From positions 1,054,001-1,118,000 of the forward strand of contig JARKIF010000005.1 in assembly GCA_029378245.1 (NCBI GenBank): a DNA stretch of 64,000 nt, read 5' to 3'. Positions 11,749-24,093 of this stretch are shown piece after piece. A program made the position numbers and the translations under genes. The first letter of the stretch is position 1. Each line of letters opens with the position of its first letter. A model generated the notes under the pieces. It was not told where the DNA came from. It searched no databases and was given only the letters and a program-made list of their open reading frames with translations. This stretch comes from Roridomyces roridus. Taxonomy: Eukaryota; Basidiomycota; Agaricomycetes; Agaricales; Mycenaceae.

Positions 11749-12991
11749 ATGCATCCCACTCGTCTCATCTCCCTCCCTTCCCCTGCTCGCCCTGTGTCCA
11801 CAGATCCAGAGCACCACAGGCCCTCGCAATCCCCGTTCCGCTATGTACATTTTACGTCCGACAACGAGAAAGAGACTCCCCTCTCGCCCATCTCGTCGTC
11901 GTCGTCTACAACACCCTCCTCCTCCTCCTCTACCATCCGACCACCAACGCCCACAGTGCGCCCAACGCCTCCTGCGTCACCTGTCGCTAGGCGCTCCGCA
12001 GCACACGACATCCCGCGTGGTCTGCGCATAGCCAGCCGACTTAGACCGTGGATTCCACTCCTCGTCTATGGCGCTAGCAGCCTAGGCTTTGGCCTAGCGA
12101 TTCTGTTCTGGAAGACACAGGTCTTCAATTGTACGCTACACGTCGCGCTCTTTTTTTATAGCGTTACTGATTTGGCTCACCCGCAGTCCTCGACAATCTA
12201 TCTACCTGGCTACGCAGCGACGCGTTCTTCGGATATGCTGTCCTCTTCGTGCTCATCTTCATCACCACCTTCCGTGAGTAAAAATCACTGCCGTCGGGAC
12301 TATCGAGTCGCTCACACAAATGATCGGGTCAGCGCCTATTCCCATGTATTCAACACTGATTGTACTATCGGGTTACACGTTTGGCGTATGGCCCGGGGCC
12401 GTGCTGTCATATTTCGCCGCCTTGACGGGCGCGCTAACCGTCTTTTTACTATCCCGCACCCTCCTACGCAATTGGATCACGCGTTGGCTGGACTCGGCGA
12501 CAACGATCAAACGCGTCGTCCGCGCTGTCGAGAAACGACCACAACTACTCTTCCTCGTGCGCCTCGCGCCGTATCCCTACAATGTCATGAACTGCCTCCT
12601 CGCTGCCTCCCCGACCCTCACGCTGCAAACCTACACCCTTTGCACCGCCGCGTCTCTGTTCAAGGTCATCATCCACACGAGCATTGGTGCGAGCATCCAC
12701 TCGTTCAAGGATTACCACACAGAGACTGGGAAGAAGGAAGGCGAGAACCCCGTCGCTCGTGTATGGACGATACTCGGCCTTGTGCTCTGTATCGCCATCT
12801 TTGTGTACCTGTCTTACCTCGCCCGCCGCGCCGTCAACGACGAGCTTGAAGGGGACGAGGCCGAGGGTGCACACGAGGAAGAGACAGCCGCCTTTCTGTC
12901 CGACTCTGAACCGGATCTGGAAGCCGGAAACGGTCCGCAACCCATGGTCGAATTGCGTCGCAGCCCCACACCACCACCAACAACCCGCTAA
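11749..12991 (+). CDS. TVP38/TMEM64 family (VTT domain) membrane protein
   Basis: Polytopic Golgi/endosome membrane protein of the VTT (SNARE-associated) family. After a Ser/Pro-rich cytosolic N-terminus of about 95 residues there is a first membrane segment (PLLVYGASSLGFGLAILFW). Two introns (about 12130-12186 and 12275-12334) then lead to the core motif FPPIPMYSTLIVLSGYTFGV. The VTT core continues with YFAALTGALTVFLLSR, LFLVRLAPYPYNVMNCLLAA and a Gly/Ala-rich helix, and the last membrane span is LVLCIAIFVYLSYLA. The C-terminal tail is acidic. The start was placed at MHPTRLIS; the same frame stays open about 100 bp upstream without another ATG that looks better. Confidence 0.85.
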
Positions 12992-13713
12992 GGGATCGCA
13001 TTCCTTCTGTTTTTCATTTCTCTTGCCGGCAGCTGCTGCCCGGATGGACGCTTGTGTACAAAACCACATCTAATCTATCTACTCACAATATGTATTTCAT
13101 TTCCTCTAAGTATTGACGGAAAAACAGGTCATTTGAAAGAGGCCATGTGGACGGAGGCAATTCGATAGGGTTTGATGACGACCAATTTCGTAAAGAAACA
13201 TCCGCACGGAAAGATCAGAAGATTTCTCTCATTGGTGCGAACATACGGACGGACCCCGCACATGCTCGTCTAGTCGAAAACCGTCAATTGGGTTGTGATG
13301 GAGGATACAGTGAGAGCGTAAAGCAACAAGACTGGCACAACGAGTGGTATATCCGTATACAGAGCGATTGAGTGTCCACAAAGCAAAAAGAAAAGAGCTT
13401 TTTCGTTCAAGAGAGTACCATGATCGGTAGATCCTTCCCCCGCCAACGAGCTATATCAAGAAATCCAAAAAAAAGAGTGAGATGGGAGTGAATGAGTCCG
13501 ACAAATGTGGAGGTGATGCTGATGCTACATTTCATTGGGCGACTTGCTGTACTGTTGCGGAAGGTGCTCGTTCATCGCAACAAAGCCAAAGTGATGTTCG
13601 TCAGGAGAGTCTACGAGCGGGGAATGGTTCAGTAAACCGGGTGTGCAACCGCGGAACGGCCAGGGTCCGAAACTACGCGCGTGGCACAGTAAACGGGGGG
13701 GCTCAACGCCAGT
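12992..13713. other. Intergenic region between convergent genes
   Basis: No gene is supported here. It carries the 3' ends of the TVP38-like gene and of the HSF-type gene. An alternative last exon of the HSF-type gene could extend into 13620-13710, because a GTGAGT donor-like sequence lies just before its current stop codon. Confidence 0.4.
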
Positions 13714-15520
13714 CTAACAGAGACGAGACTCACATCGGTTAATGTCCGTATCTCCATGGTAGTCCTGCACTGGCGGTGTGTTGGCTTGGGATGATGACGT
13801 GTGCGACGCGGCACTGATCGACGATGCGGCCGTGGACGGCCGACCCGAGCGCTGCGCATGCCACGAGGAGCTGTCGTTAAGCGAGTCAATCGACGTGGTG
13901 CTCCCTACCGCCCCCGGAACAGCAGAATAAGCGAACTCCGGTTGCCCAGAGAAAGAGTACTGCTCAACGGACGGCAGCTGGATCATGCTGCGAACTCGCG
14001 GAAGCGATGAACCGTGGTGGTCGTCAATTGGCTGCGGCGAGGTCGAAGGCCGTTGCTCTGCAGGCGACTCGTACGGGCTTGGGTATGGGCTCATCGCCTG
14101 GCTGTGTCTTCGACCGCGTCGTACGATCAGCGAGTTGGACGAATACGACCCTTTGGACGACGGTGGACGCGAAGGGGATATGGGCCTGTGGTGGCTAGAG
14201 TTTGGCCGCGAATAATCGTCGCCATACGTCATGGAGCCCACGGAAGACATCGAGTAGCCCGTGGTCGGCCGGCTGTCGGGGGACATTGATGATGCACTGT
14301 GCTCCATCGGCATGGATGAGAATGGTGAGGTATAAGAGGTGTTGATGGACGGCGGCGGAGCAGGGCGAGAATAACCCCCGCTGCTGGGGTTGAGCAGAGA
14401 GGACAGACTGCCGTTGTGGCTCGAGTAGGAGCTGTTCTGAGAAGACCAATGGTTCTGGTCTTGATATGGGTATTGAGACGAGCTCGTCGAGTATGGGGGC
14501 ATCGAGTTGAAGGCAGGTGAAGTAGGAGAGTCGTCGCTGGGCGTGAGTGGGTGGAGTGGGTGAGATGAGTGGTGGTACATGCCGCCCTGGTCATTTGGAA
14601 CAGTGAGTGGTGGAAGGGTCGCACGCGAATAGCCACCGTTGCTCCAACTACTTCCCGGCGCAGAGTTTTGAATAATTGGAGGGAACGCGCCAGGTGAAGA
14701 GAACCCGCGAGGCCTGCCAATGTGGCTGGACTTGTGGGCCGAAGGGCCGACAGATGAAGGCACGGTGAGGGGGACGGGGCCCATGCCCACGGCGGATCGA
14801 GGGGCCGGAATGGAAGGCGAGTCCTGGGGGTCGCGTTTTCGAGGCTTGGGAAGACGTGGCGGAACACGTCGTTTAAAGTTTGCGACAACCTCTGGTGGGG
14901 AATGGCGATTGAGAGTGGGGTGAGCTGGTTAAGGTTATTAAAAAGGCTAAAAAAAAGTAGACGGGGGAACGGACACCAAGTGCTCGCGTCTGGGTCGTCT
15001 ATCGCGGGATCGACATTCCGGAGATTTACTTTCCGCATAAAGCCATAAATCTGTGAGAAGGAGTGAGTGAGAGAAGGGTTAATGAAATGCAGACGCACAT
15101 TTAGCTGACGGGAGAAGCTGGCAAAGCGAGACTGGCGATAAATGCTGGGGAGGACATGCAGCGCGAGTTGCTCGGGGCGTTCGACGACGATGTGCTCTCC
15201 CTGGGGATCCCAACGAATCATATGGTGGTTCTCTGAACGCTCGAGAAGACTGGAAAGAAGCTGTTGAGAGAGATGGTGTTTTTGGACGCGTAGAATACCG
15301 ACGCGTAGAGTTTTGTTAAAAAGGTGGCCTGAGGCTTGGTCTCCGACTTTTGCGACGGCTGGTCGGCCGACTTTGGATTGGGACTCTCGGCGAGGTCGTC
15401 GTTGGAGGCATTGTCGGACGAATCAGGATGGTGAGCGTAGGGCTGGTGGGAGGAGTACTGGTCGCGGGGGTAGGAGCGCGAGGAGTAGGTCGCAGGGACA
15501 TAAAGGTCGTTGCCCGACAT
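13714..15520 (-). CDS. HSF-type DNA-binding transcription factor
   Basis: Nuclear factor with an N-terminal heat-shock-factor winged-helix domain. After about 50 Ser/Asn-rich residues, TFLTKLYALLE is rejoined across an intron at about 15242-15303. The domain continues MIRWDPQGEHIVVERPEQL and YRQSRFASFSRQLN, then across another intron to IYGFMRKVNLRNVDPAIDD. Next comes HPTLNRHSPPEVVANFKRR. I see no clear coiled-coil trimerisation repeat (HR-A/B) after it; the remaining ~400 residues are Ser/Pro/Tyr-rich and disordered. So it may belong to a fungal HSF-like subfamily rather than HSF1 itself. The stop at 13714 is provisional, since a GTGAGT near the end could be a donor. Confidence 0.8.
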
Positions 15521-15715
15521 GGAGAGGTGTATCGGTATCGTCTCTCTCTGGTAGAGGGAGAGGGCTCTTATTTATGAAGTAGAATTCTCAGGAATCTCGG
15601 CGGTCGAGCGGATCTCGATTCCAGTTGCCAAATCAAGAAAGCCAAGCCAGTTCATCCTCGGCTGATTTTACACACCCGGACCAGCTCGCACCGAACCAGT
15701 TCACCGTTCTACCAT

Positions 15716-17904
15716 TCAACACTCATCATAGTGCAGAGTAACAGACGAAAATCCTCCAAACAAATCGCTCCCGCCAATGGGCACCGGACCTAGGCCTCCA
15801 GTTGCCTCCGCGTCCAGCTGCAACGAGTGCGACTCCTTCATGTGCCGGAAATTCACCGCATCCTGCCCAGCAGAGGCGGTCGGTACAATAGGCGGCCGCG
15901 TGTTGCGTAGCAGCCCCCAGTTGATTTTCGCAAACCACTTGTGCTGCTTGACCTCGCTCGCGCCACTCTTGCTCCCTAGCCTTGTCCGTTCCCGCTTGTC
16001 AAGCAGTCGTGTCACGCAGTCCTTCCCCGCCCTGCAGGACAATTAATCACCACCTACGAGCACGGAAGAATGAGAGAAAACTAACTGCGACACCTTGGGG
16101 GTGTCCCGGAAGTGGACTGGGCTGTCGCGGATATTAGCAAACGTATCGTTGCGCTCCGGGCCCTTGAACGGCGTCGTCGCATACTGCAAGCAATACGTCA
16201 GCCGCGCCCCGCTTCCCACGACGCACACACGTACAATCATCTCATAAATGAGTATACCCAATGTCCACCAATCTACGGCCGCTGTATGGCCCTGCGCTGC
16301 GATCACCTCTGGTGCAATGTACTCTGTTTCCCCCTATTAGCTGAATGACCGTGTGCATTTATGCCCCACTTGCCTTCCGTCCCGACGAACGAGTTGGTTC
16401 GGAAGTTGGCCGTACATGACATGGTGTCCACGAGGGGGAAGCCGTTGGTTTCTGACTGGATCATGACGGGCATGCTCCCCGGGTCGCTCGATTGTTTCGC
16501 CAGATCAAAGTCGGACAGCATTATGTGCCCCGACTCGTGCAGCAGAATATCTGGATGGAATATTAGTTCATCAACGGTCAATAATAGCGCTCACTCACTC
16601 TCGGGTTTAAGATCTCGGTAAATAAACCCCATGAGATGCAAGTACTCGAGAGCAGCAACGACTTCAGCCGCATAAAACCGCGACGCGTCCTCGGGGAGGC
16701 ATTTGCCGGGCCTTGTTTGCAGAGCTCGGAAAAATTCGCCGCCCATGCAGTACTCCATGCAAAAGAACAGATATCCCTCGCTCTGGAACGAGTGATACAG
16801 GGTCACGATGAACGGATGATTCGCGGTCGCGAGAATCTCCTGCTCTGTCAACGCCCGTTTAATCTTTTTGCGCTCAATCATTTCCCTCTTTGATAGCACT
16901 GCGCGCGGTCAGAGGGGGAAAAGCGGTGGCGGATGCCAGGACACGTACCTTTCATCGCAAATAGCTTGTCCGTCTTCTTCTCGCGCACCAGATACACCTT
17001 TCCTACATCCCCTTTGCCAAGCATCTTAATCTTGACAAAGCTCGAAGGACCAACCTCGACCTGGTGGAGACCCAGTCAGCGCGTTGGCGCAGAAGGCAAG
17101 TAGCACACGCACCTGCCGGACTTTAATCGAATTGCTAGAGTATGTCCGCCGGAACGGGACTTTGCCCGGCCCCTCAAGCATCCCGTTGCTTACGCGGGCA
17201 GTCGTAAGAGTGTTCCCTCGGGGATGAAGCGGGCGGTCGCGTGACGAGCCCGAAGATATGGTCTCGAGCGAGTCCGTGCCATGCTCCAGTGAGCTTGACA
17301 GGGCATTTGGCAGAGGAGGAACGGGGTCTGCGGGGGCCAACATGCCGTTCCTGGTTGTCGAGCCGCTTCGGGACGCGGAGAAGAGGCCCTTGGCGTTGGG
17401 GGCAGACGCGACGCGGCGAATAAAGCGAGAAGCTGATGCACCCATGGCCTTTGGCGACAAGGGGCCGGCGCGAGAGGTGGGCTGGACGGGAGGAAGGGCG
17501 AATGAAGCCTGAGACGGGCCTGCAGTGAAGGCTTTTGACTGGCCCACAGCCTGTTTTTCGTGCTTTGTACGCGACCTGGATTTGGACGAGGCGGCGACAG
17601 AGAGCGCATCGACAGACTGCTGGTGCCTCATCCGCCGATTCGAGCCGCTGGACTCTGTATTGGAAGAGGAGTTTGACGAGGAGCGGTGTTCAGAGACGAG
17701 GGAAGCGGGAGTGAGATTCGGGGTGAGTGGTGTGCGACCTCTGCTGCTCGAGGGCGACAGGGAGTGAGTATCGAGCGAGAGCGGTGGCCCATTTGGTGGG
17801 AGCTTGCGAGAGGAAGAGTTGGCGAAGCGGAAGACGGTCTTCCAGCCATTTGTGGGCGAGTGCAGACGGGCGGAATGGGCCTCGAGATGTGTGGAGGAGG
17901 CCAT
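15716..17904 (-). CDS. AGC protein kinase, nrc-2/FPK1-like
   Basis: AGC-family Ser/Thr kinase of the N. crassa NRC-2 and yeast FPK1/2 (flippase kinase) group, which act on plasma membrane lipid asymmetry and polar growth. About 290 disordered Ser-rich N-terminal residues lead to [20 protein letters not shown], in which the glycine loop ends in the GDVGKV form typical of this group, then [12 protein letters not shown]. Catalytic features are [26 protein letters not shown] in place of DFG, and after a short insert [18 protein letters not shown]. The C-lobe follows ([20 protein letters not shown]). The C-terminal AGC tail is visible, ending SVTLHYDEC. The DFD motif is normal in this subgroup. 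About seven introns are implied. Confidence 0.85.
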
Positions 17905-18704
17905 GGTGGTTGTTGGGAGGAGGTTAGGGTCGTAATCGAAATTCTCTCACTGCCAGTGACCAATGCCATCAACCGTGCTTTGCGAATCCGAAGCAGACAA
18001 TAAATATTTCTGTCCTTCTCAACGCTTCTAGCCTTTTATTTTATACTTGAAGGAGAGACATAACTGCCTTCTTCTCCGGCCCCCATCTTGCACCCACATC
18101 TGCCCTTCCGTGCGAGAGTAGTGGCGTCTGTCGGCGCTATTCTTTCCACCGGACTCGCAACTCGAGACCTCTGCAATCCCGTCTGTGTTCCATCAAGGAA
18201 TAAATGCCAATTCCAAAAGGACCAGCGCTCGAGACATCAAGTCCGTTCTCATAGGGCCCGCGCACAGGCGGCGGGCCTCTTTTCTCCTTGCGCTAGGTGA
18301 AACCTCGACTCGCGTGATGGTCGGGGTCGAGAAACGGGCAGCATTTTGCCTCGTATTGGGATCCGCAGGGCCTGTGCAGATTCGCGCCGTGATTCCAACG
18401 CAACGTCTTTGCCCCGCCAGTCCTTCCCGTTGACGGCCGTCCTCGTACGCCCATTTACCACGAAAATCCGACACGCCCGGGTCGCTCGGCAAGGGCAGAA
18501 TCCGGTCAATCCACCGCTGATGACGGAAATTACTCGATTTTTACCAAGCAGCGGAATGCCAGGACATGTGGGTGAAGTGGGTGGAATTAGATTCCGAATC
18601 TCATGCTCTCCTGCAGTTTCTGCACGGACTAGATTTTCAACTACCGACACGGCGCGCAATATAAAAGCTGATACCGGTCCCGTCATATTCCCCCTCGTCC
18701 TGCA
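17905..18704. promoter_or_regulatory. Divergent intergenic region, kinase and MFS promoters
   Basis: About 800 bp between two divergent start codons, with no supportable gene. It is CT-rich near the kinase start. A TATAAAAG-like sequence at about 18660 lies some 45 bp upstream of the MFS ATG and could be its TATA element. I saw no other convincing motif. Confidence 0.35.
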
Positions 18705-21445
18705 ATGTCTTCTCAGTCCTCCAGTGCCCCCGACACTGTCCCTCTATTAAAAGAGTCCCCTCCACCGACATACAGCAGCACCGATGACGTCGCTGAGGGC
18801 TCGTCCTCATCTGGCAGCGCGGATTCATCACCGCCGCTCTTGAATAATTTCAGCCGCGTCGATGTCGCGTGGATTTTGGCTGGCCTCTGGTCTGCGGTAT
18901 TCCTCGGAGCCTTGGGTTCGTTGACCCGTTCTTGCATCGTGACCGCGATTCTAAAATTACTTTCTAGATGGTCAGTGGACCGTCAATGTTGCCCCCGCCA
19001 GTTCTGAGAAAACAAACCAGGAACTGTCGTTGCAACCTTGGGCGTCAGTATCGGGTCCGACTTTGGCAAATCCAACCAAGTCTCTTACATTGCCACCTCT
19101 TATCTGCTATCGCTATGCTGCTTTACACCATTATATGGTCGTTATTTTTTCGCTTTCGTGTTTCTTCCACTGAAACTCTGTCCAGGTCGTCTCTCAGAGA
19201 TCTTGGGGCGGAAAGGCGCGATGCTCCTCGCGTTGTTTCTCTTCGGTATTTGATTTTTGGCTGGCGGTACCAGACTCAAACTAAACAAAACGCACGTAGG
19301 CTCAGGCACGATACTATGTGGCGCCGTTTCCTCAATGGAGACGCTCATTCTTGCCCGCGCCCTGGCCGGTATGGGCGGCGGCGGGTGCGTAACTTCTACT
19401 TCGCCGATTTCTTTGGAGCTGACCTCTCTTGCAGGGTCATGACAGGTACCATTTAGTCCCTCCGACGGTCAACTTTACCTCATTCCCTGCTCCCTCCCAG
19501 TGGCCACGATCGTCGTTACCGATTTAATACCACTGTAGGCATCCACCATGGCGTCTCGCGAGCACACCGTGCTAATCCCGCTGCATTTTAGGAAACAACG
19601 GGGACTGTACCAAGGCATGGCGAATATGTGCATTGCGTTTTCTTTCCAATACCCCGTCTTTCTCGCTCATAAACCTCGCTTAGATTGTATGGCCTGGGTG
19701 CGGGAATAGGCGGTCCATTCGGCGGTTGGATAAACGATGTATTTGGCTGGTCAGTTGACGTGCTCTCCCACTGTTCCTATCTCACCCCCATGGGCCAGGC
19801 GGTCGGCCTTCTACTTTCAGGTGCGCGCAAGAATCATCTCCTTGCTCGGCGGAGAATACTAATGGGTAAGGGTAGGCGCCCCTGCTCATCTTCAGCGCTA
19901 CATTGGTCGCTTGGAAGGTCAACATCAAGCTCCCCTCCGATGTGCAGGACCAGCCCCTGCACGAGAAATTGCGGCGCATTGACGTCCTGGGGTCCGTCAC
20001 CCTGGTGGGAACGGTTGGTTGCCTTCTCCTCGGGTTCAGTCTCAAGACAACCGAGGAAATCCCTTGGTCCCACCCCCTTATTTACAGTCTCTTCTGCGCT
20101 TCAGCAGTTTGTGGGGTCTTGTTTGTTCTTGTCGAGAAATACTGGGCCCCATTCCCAGTCATGCCTCTACACCTCATAACGCGTAGGACCCCGTTTGCGG
20201 TCTCGGTATCCAATCTTTTTGCCAGCATGGCCGCATTCTCAATGGCAAGTCTAATCCAGCTTCCTTGCTTAAACTCTTTTAATTAATTTCGTCCAGTTGT
20301 ACAATGTTCCGCTGGTATTCTTTTTTGTTTTCTTTCCCGGTACCTCGGTCTTACGGCGTCTAGTATTTCTCAGCCGTGAAACTCTATCCCGCCGCAAACG
20401 CCGGTATGCTCTTTGTCCGTCCTCCATAATGTAACCGAGGTTGAACGACGATAGGGTCGCACCTTTTGCCCCATTCGGTGAGCCTTTTGCTCTCACTCCC
20501 GATAGCTGAATGGAGCTTGGCACAGATAGCCATATCCCTAGGGAGCGTCTCGGCAGGCTGGTCCGTATTAATTCCCACCTGAACCTTGGACGATCATTTC
20601 TCACACCGCGCAGGATGATGCGAAGAACAGGGAAATTATATACGCTGACGGTGGCGGCAGCCATTTCTTCGCTCGTAGCCAACTGTCTCGTCATTTTCTG
20701 GAACGAGAACAGCTCGGCGTGGCATCTGTGGTTTGACATTGTGCCCCAGGGCTTCGGGATGGCCAGTTTTATCACGACGACCCTCATTGTTCGTCTTGTG
20801 CTCCGAGTCGACGGCCTGCTGACTCGTTCATAGGCCATGATTGCAGGGGTGCTAAAAGAAGAGATGGCGATTGCCACAGGAAGTAAGGTTTTGTCTGTTT
20901 CCCGGCGTATAAATTCACTAACATCTTACAAGTCACATACCTGTTCCGCACCACGGGCCAGGTACTCGGTGTGAGTCTGTCTGGAGCGATTCTGCAAGCG
21001 GTGCTGCTTCAGAAACTCCGACAACGAATTCAGGGGCCAGGCTCCGCACAGGTCGGTTTTTCCCGCCCAATTTTATCTTGTCTGAACGTCGCTTCGCTGC
21101 TTCTCAGATTATCTATGAGATCCGGTGAGTTCCTTCATTACTGGCGTTATGTAGAATGCTAATTCGAGGAGACACTCGGCGGCGGATATACCCAATTTGG
21201 ATCCTGTTTGGAGGAAGGCGGCCGTCGACTCGTACGCAGACGCCATTCGCGTCGTGTTCATCTTTCAGGCGGCCATGGCCTTCCTGGCACTGCTCTTCTG
21301 TCTTCCAATTCAAGAAAATTTGTTACCGTACGTGTCCCCTCCGTTTTCAACAAACCGAAGCTCATTTTGAGTATACAGCGGAACGCAACAAGAACAGGAG
21401 GAGCACTTCCGGAATCAGAGTAGAGACGACGACACAGAACAATAA
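18705..21445 (+). CDS. MFS multidrug/amino-acid transporter (DHA14/VBA type)
   Basis: Major facilitator with a predicted 14-helix layout. A disordered N-terminus of about 45 residues leads to VAWILAGLWSAVFLGALDGTIVAT, the DGTIVATA-like motif C1 of the DHA2/DHA14 group. Motif A follows in TPLYGRLSEILGRKGAMLL. Later pieces are ILARALAGMGGGG, GLYQGMAN, GLGAGIGGPFGGWINDVFGW (motif C type) and the second half to LPIQENLLPG. The last intron is at about 21329-21379 and the reading then ends DDDTEQ at 21445. More than ten short introns are needed. Substrate cannot be told; relatives include vacuolar basic-amino-acid permeases and drug exporters. Confidence 0.82.
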
Positions 21446-21562
21446 TTAGGACTTGGGCTTTTGTTGCAAATGGATGTATTTGTATCGCAATTCCGTTCTT
21501 CACGTCTATTATGCTCTAGTCTCGTCGCGCTCGCCGTGCCGTCAGTTTCAGCCAAATCCATG

Positions 21563-21817
21563 TTATGATTTCGCGGTCGGCGGTGTAGGATGAACCTCCT
21601 CAATCCATCTCCTCGGCGGTCTTTTTGCGACCGTCACCGTGACTCCCTCCGGTGCACCCCCTGCTGTATCCGTATCGGCATACCGGCCCTTTTTCGGCAG
21701 GGCAGGACAAGGAAGGATGTTGGACGCCGAGACGGTGACGACGGTTGCGACAAAGGTCAAGCCAAAGAGGGAGGACACGAAGCGGCGTTGTTGGGTAAAC
21801 CGGAACGCGGGGTGCAT
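21563..21817 (-). CDS. Small hypothetical protein with one hydrophobic segment
   Basis: Single open reading of 84 residues starting MHPAFRFTQQRRFVSSLFGL, with a hydrophobic stretch over residues 17-36, a Cys-Pro motif, and ending EEVHPTPPTAKS. The basic N-terminus next to the hydrophobic helix suggests a mitochondrial or other single-pass membrane protein. In-frame sequence continues upstream of the ATG (LYKAFNLIHAEPEL), so a further 5' exon is likely, but no donor I tried gave a stop-free join to it. The family is unknown to me. Confidence 0.45.
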   Translation of the reverse strand: MHPAFRFTQQRRFVSSLFGLTFVATVVTVSASNILPCPALPKKGRYADTDTAGGAPEGVTVTVAKRPPRRWIEEVHPTPPTAKS

Positions 21818-22016
21818 GAGTTCGGGTTCGGCGTGGATTAGATTAAAGGCTTTGTACAGTTCTTAGTCGTCTTCCTTGGTTGAATGTTGCACTTACTACG
21901 AGCATGCCAGCCCGCTGGAGGACGGAGGATGCAAAGACTCGGAGTCGTCGGGAGGGAGGAAAGATGCAAGTACTGGCACCGCCACATCAAATCCACCTCA
22001 AAACTTGCATCCTCCA

Positions 22017-22431
22017 ATGAGTAAAGTAATGCGCAACACGCGCGTTATGCGCGACGTCAAAGCGCGCCAGGGCGTCACCCAAAATGAAATAGCCCGCCGG
22101 GCCTACCTCTACGTCGCTCGCAATACCACTCTCCCGCCCCAAGTCCGCCACCAGGCTCAGCTCCAGCTCAACACCTTTGGAAAGTACACCCGCCCCAATA
22201 CCGTCAAGAATAGGTGCTCCGAGACGGGCAGGGGAAGGGGCATAATCAGCGAGTTTGCCCTCTGTAGAGTGAGTATAAACGCTACCACAATTTGAGAGAT
22301 TGCTCATTCCGCTCAGTACCAATTCCGCCTGAAAGCGTTGCACGGAGAACTCAACGGTGTGCACAAGGCTTGCTGTACGTCTCCTTGCAATCGTGGTTTA
22401 TACATTTACTGACAACAACGTTGCAGGGTAA
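22017..22431 (+). CDS. MRP2: Mitochondrial ribosomal protein uS14m (S14, MRP2)
   Basis: Small-subunit mitoribosomal protein of the uS14 family. Three exons fit exactly: 22017-22268, 22317-22374 and 22427-22431, giving 104 residues. Conserved elements are MRDVKARQGVTQNEIARRA, the basic signature NRCSETGRGRGIISEFALCR and the C-terminal RYQFRLKALHGELNGVHKA followed by CW. The coding part of the last exon is only five bases, the end of the Trp codon plus TAA. It lies tail to tail with the bZIP gene; the stop codons are 13 bp apart. Confidence 0.9.
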
Positions 22432-22444
22432 ATACTATTGCTAC

Positions 22445-23831
22445 TCAAGACACGGCAGGCGTGTTTTCTGCACTTGTAATATCAGCGATCCGAAGCTCTG
22501 GCTCGCCCCGTTCCCTTCTCCAGCGGTTGACGATGGTCAATGTTGCCGGGTCGACGAGGAATCTACCAATACATTCAGTTAAAGAATGAGAAACAAACTG
22601 AGGGACATACCCATATTGACGAAGCCACTTTTCGCTAATTTCCCAATTACTGTGAGCCAGAACGTCATCGCCGTGGATGGTCACGGCGGTTCGATAATCG
22701 AGGAGGCAGTCGACGAGGTCGAAGCGTCCTCTCAAGAGAATCATCCGGTCTCGCAGCTCAGGATGAAGAATACGATCAATCACGCTCTCGTGAGGAACGG
22801 TCCTCTGGACGAGCGTGGGCCGCAACGAAGAGGGCAAGCAGTAGGCGGTATTCCGCTTGTAATTATCAAGGTGGTAGCTGCAGAAACAAATGAGACGCAA
22901 TTCAACAAGGGCCAAGATGAATTTACTGGATGAGTTTGTAAGCCTCGCTCTTGTTGGGATCGTCGTCTTCTTCATTCTGCTCAGCCGCGGGCTGCTGCTG
23001 CTGTGGAGGCGGCGGGGGTGGCTGCTGCTGCACGGGAACACTGGTGGTAGGCGAGAAGGACAGGGGCGCCAGAGAAGGCTCAGCAGTCACACCGGACATG
23101 TAGTTGGGCTGGTAGCTCTGCTGGGGCGGATTCGGGAACCCATTGGACGCAGGGGGCGGATTGGAGAACATGGGAGAGAATGGGTCGCGGGGATAACCGC
23201 CAAGAACAGGGTATTCCTCGGGCTCATTGCCTCTCGTCTTCTTTGCGCGGGCATTGGGAGAGTCGTCCTCTGCTGCACGTTTCTGCCCCTGAGCAGATGT
23301 GGAAGCATCGGTCGCCTTCTTCCTGCGCTGGTATCCCTGCCAAGCAGTGTCTGTCTCTGAACGGTTGATGTAGTTGTTAAAGTCTGCAAGGTCCCAGCCG
23401 AGCTTTGGCAAGAGGCCGCCTGCGCCCTCGCCGATGAATGCACCGAGACTACGGAGGAGGGTGCGGAGGGTCTGGTTCTCCTCCATGAGGTCTTTGAGCA
23501 TATTCTTCATCTCACTGACGGCCTGGTCTGCGCCGCCGGAAAGGATCTCGACGCGGGTCTCAAGGTCGCGGATCTTCTGCTGCTTGCGCAAACGGAATTC
23601 GCGTTGAGCGATCCTGTTCTGGTCGCGTCTCGCTGCCTGCGAGCTAACCAAGTCGTAAGCAGCATTTCTGACGAGGAGCAGATTACTCACTTGGGATTCT
23701 TTTTCCGTCCAGGCTTGCCCGGCTGCACGCTACTCTCCCCGTCAGAGTCCTAACCGAGGATTAGTCTGTGAAAACCGTGTGTGGCAGGCACGTACATTGT
23801 CCTGAGATACGCTGCGCTCGGTGCCCACCAT
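22445..23831 (-). CDS. bZIP transcription factor with DUF3425-like C-terminal domain
   Basis: The first exon (from 23831) reads MVGTERSVSQDN, and the second ends PGKPGRKKNP. The basic region and zipper follow: ARRDQNRIAQREFRLRKQQK, then leucines in DLETRVEILSGGADQAVSEM and MLKDLMEENQTLRTLL. The middle is Pro/Gln-rich. The terminal part (HESVIDRILHPELRDRMILL, then WEISEKWLRQYGY) matches the DUF3425 module common in fungal bZIPs. The AQREFRLRKQ basic region is of the AP-1/CAP1-like style. Introns near 22874-22927 and 22563-22612 restore one frame across the two halves, which would otherwise look like two genes. Confidence 0.8.
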
Positions 23832-24093
23832 CGCTGAGACAACTAGGCTGACAAAGTTGTTTGTCTTGAAAACTGACGAATGCTGCGGTTTCCCAGCACG
23901 TGATTGATCGGCGACGGACTTATGATGCTTATTTCTCTACGCGTCCAACTTTCAATTAACGGTCCTACACCACCGTGATACATATCACAGCGTCGAGCGC
24001 CTCAAAACCATTTTAATCAGACAGTGTGATACAGGTCCGCATTGCTCGGGCGCGACGCAACCAGGAAAGTGAGTCAAGACAGCAGCTGCTGTG

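Noticed and set aside
22445..23041. Separate gene for the DUF3425-like part
   Set aside because: An intron with GTAAAT donor and TTTCTGCAG acceptor joins it in frame to the bZIP part.
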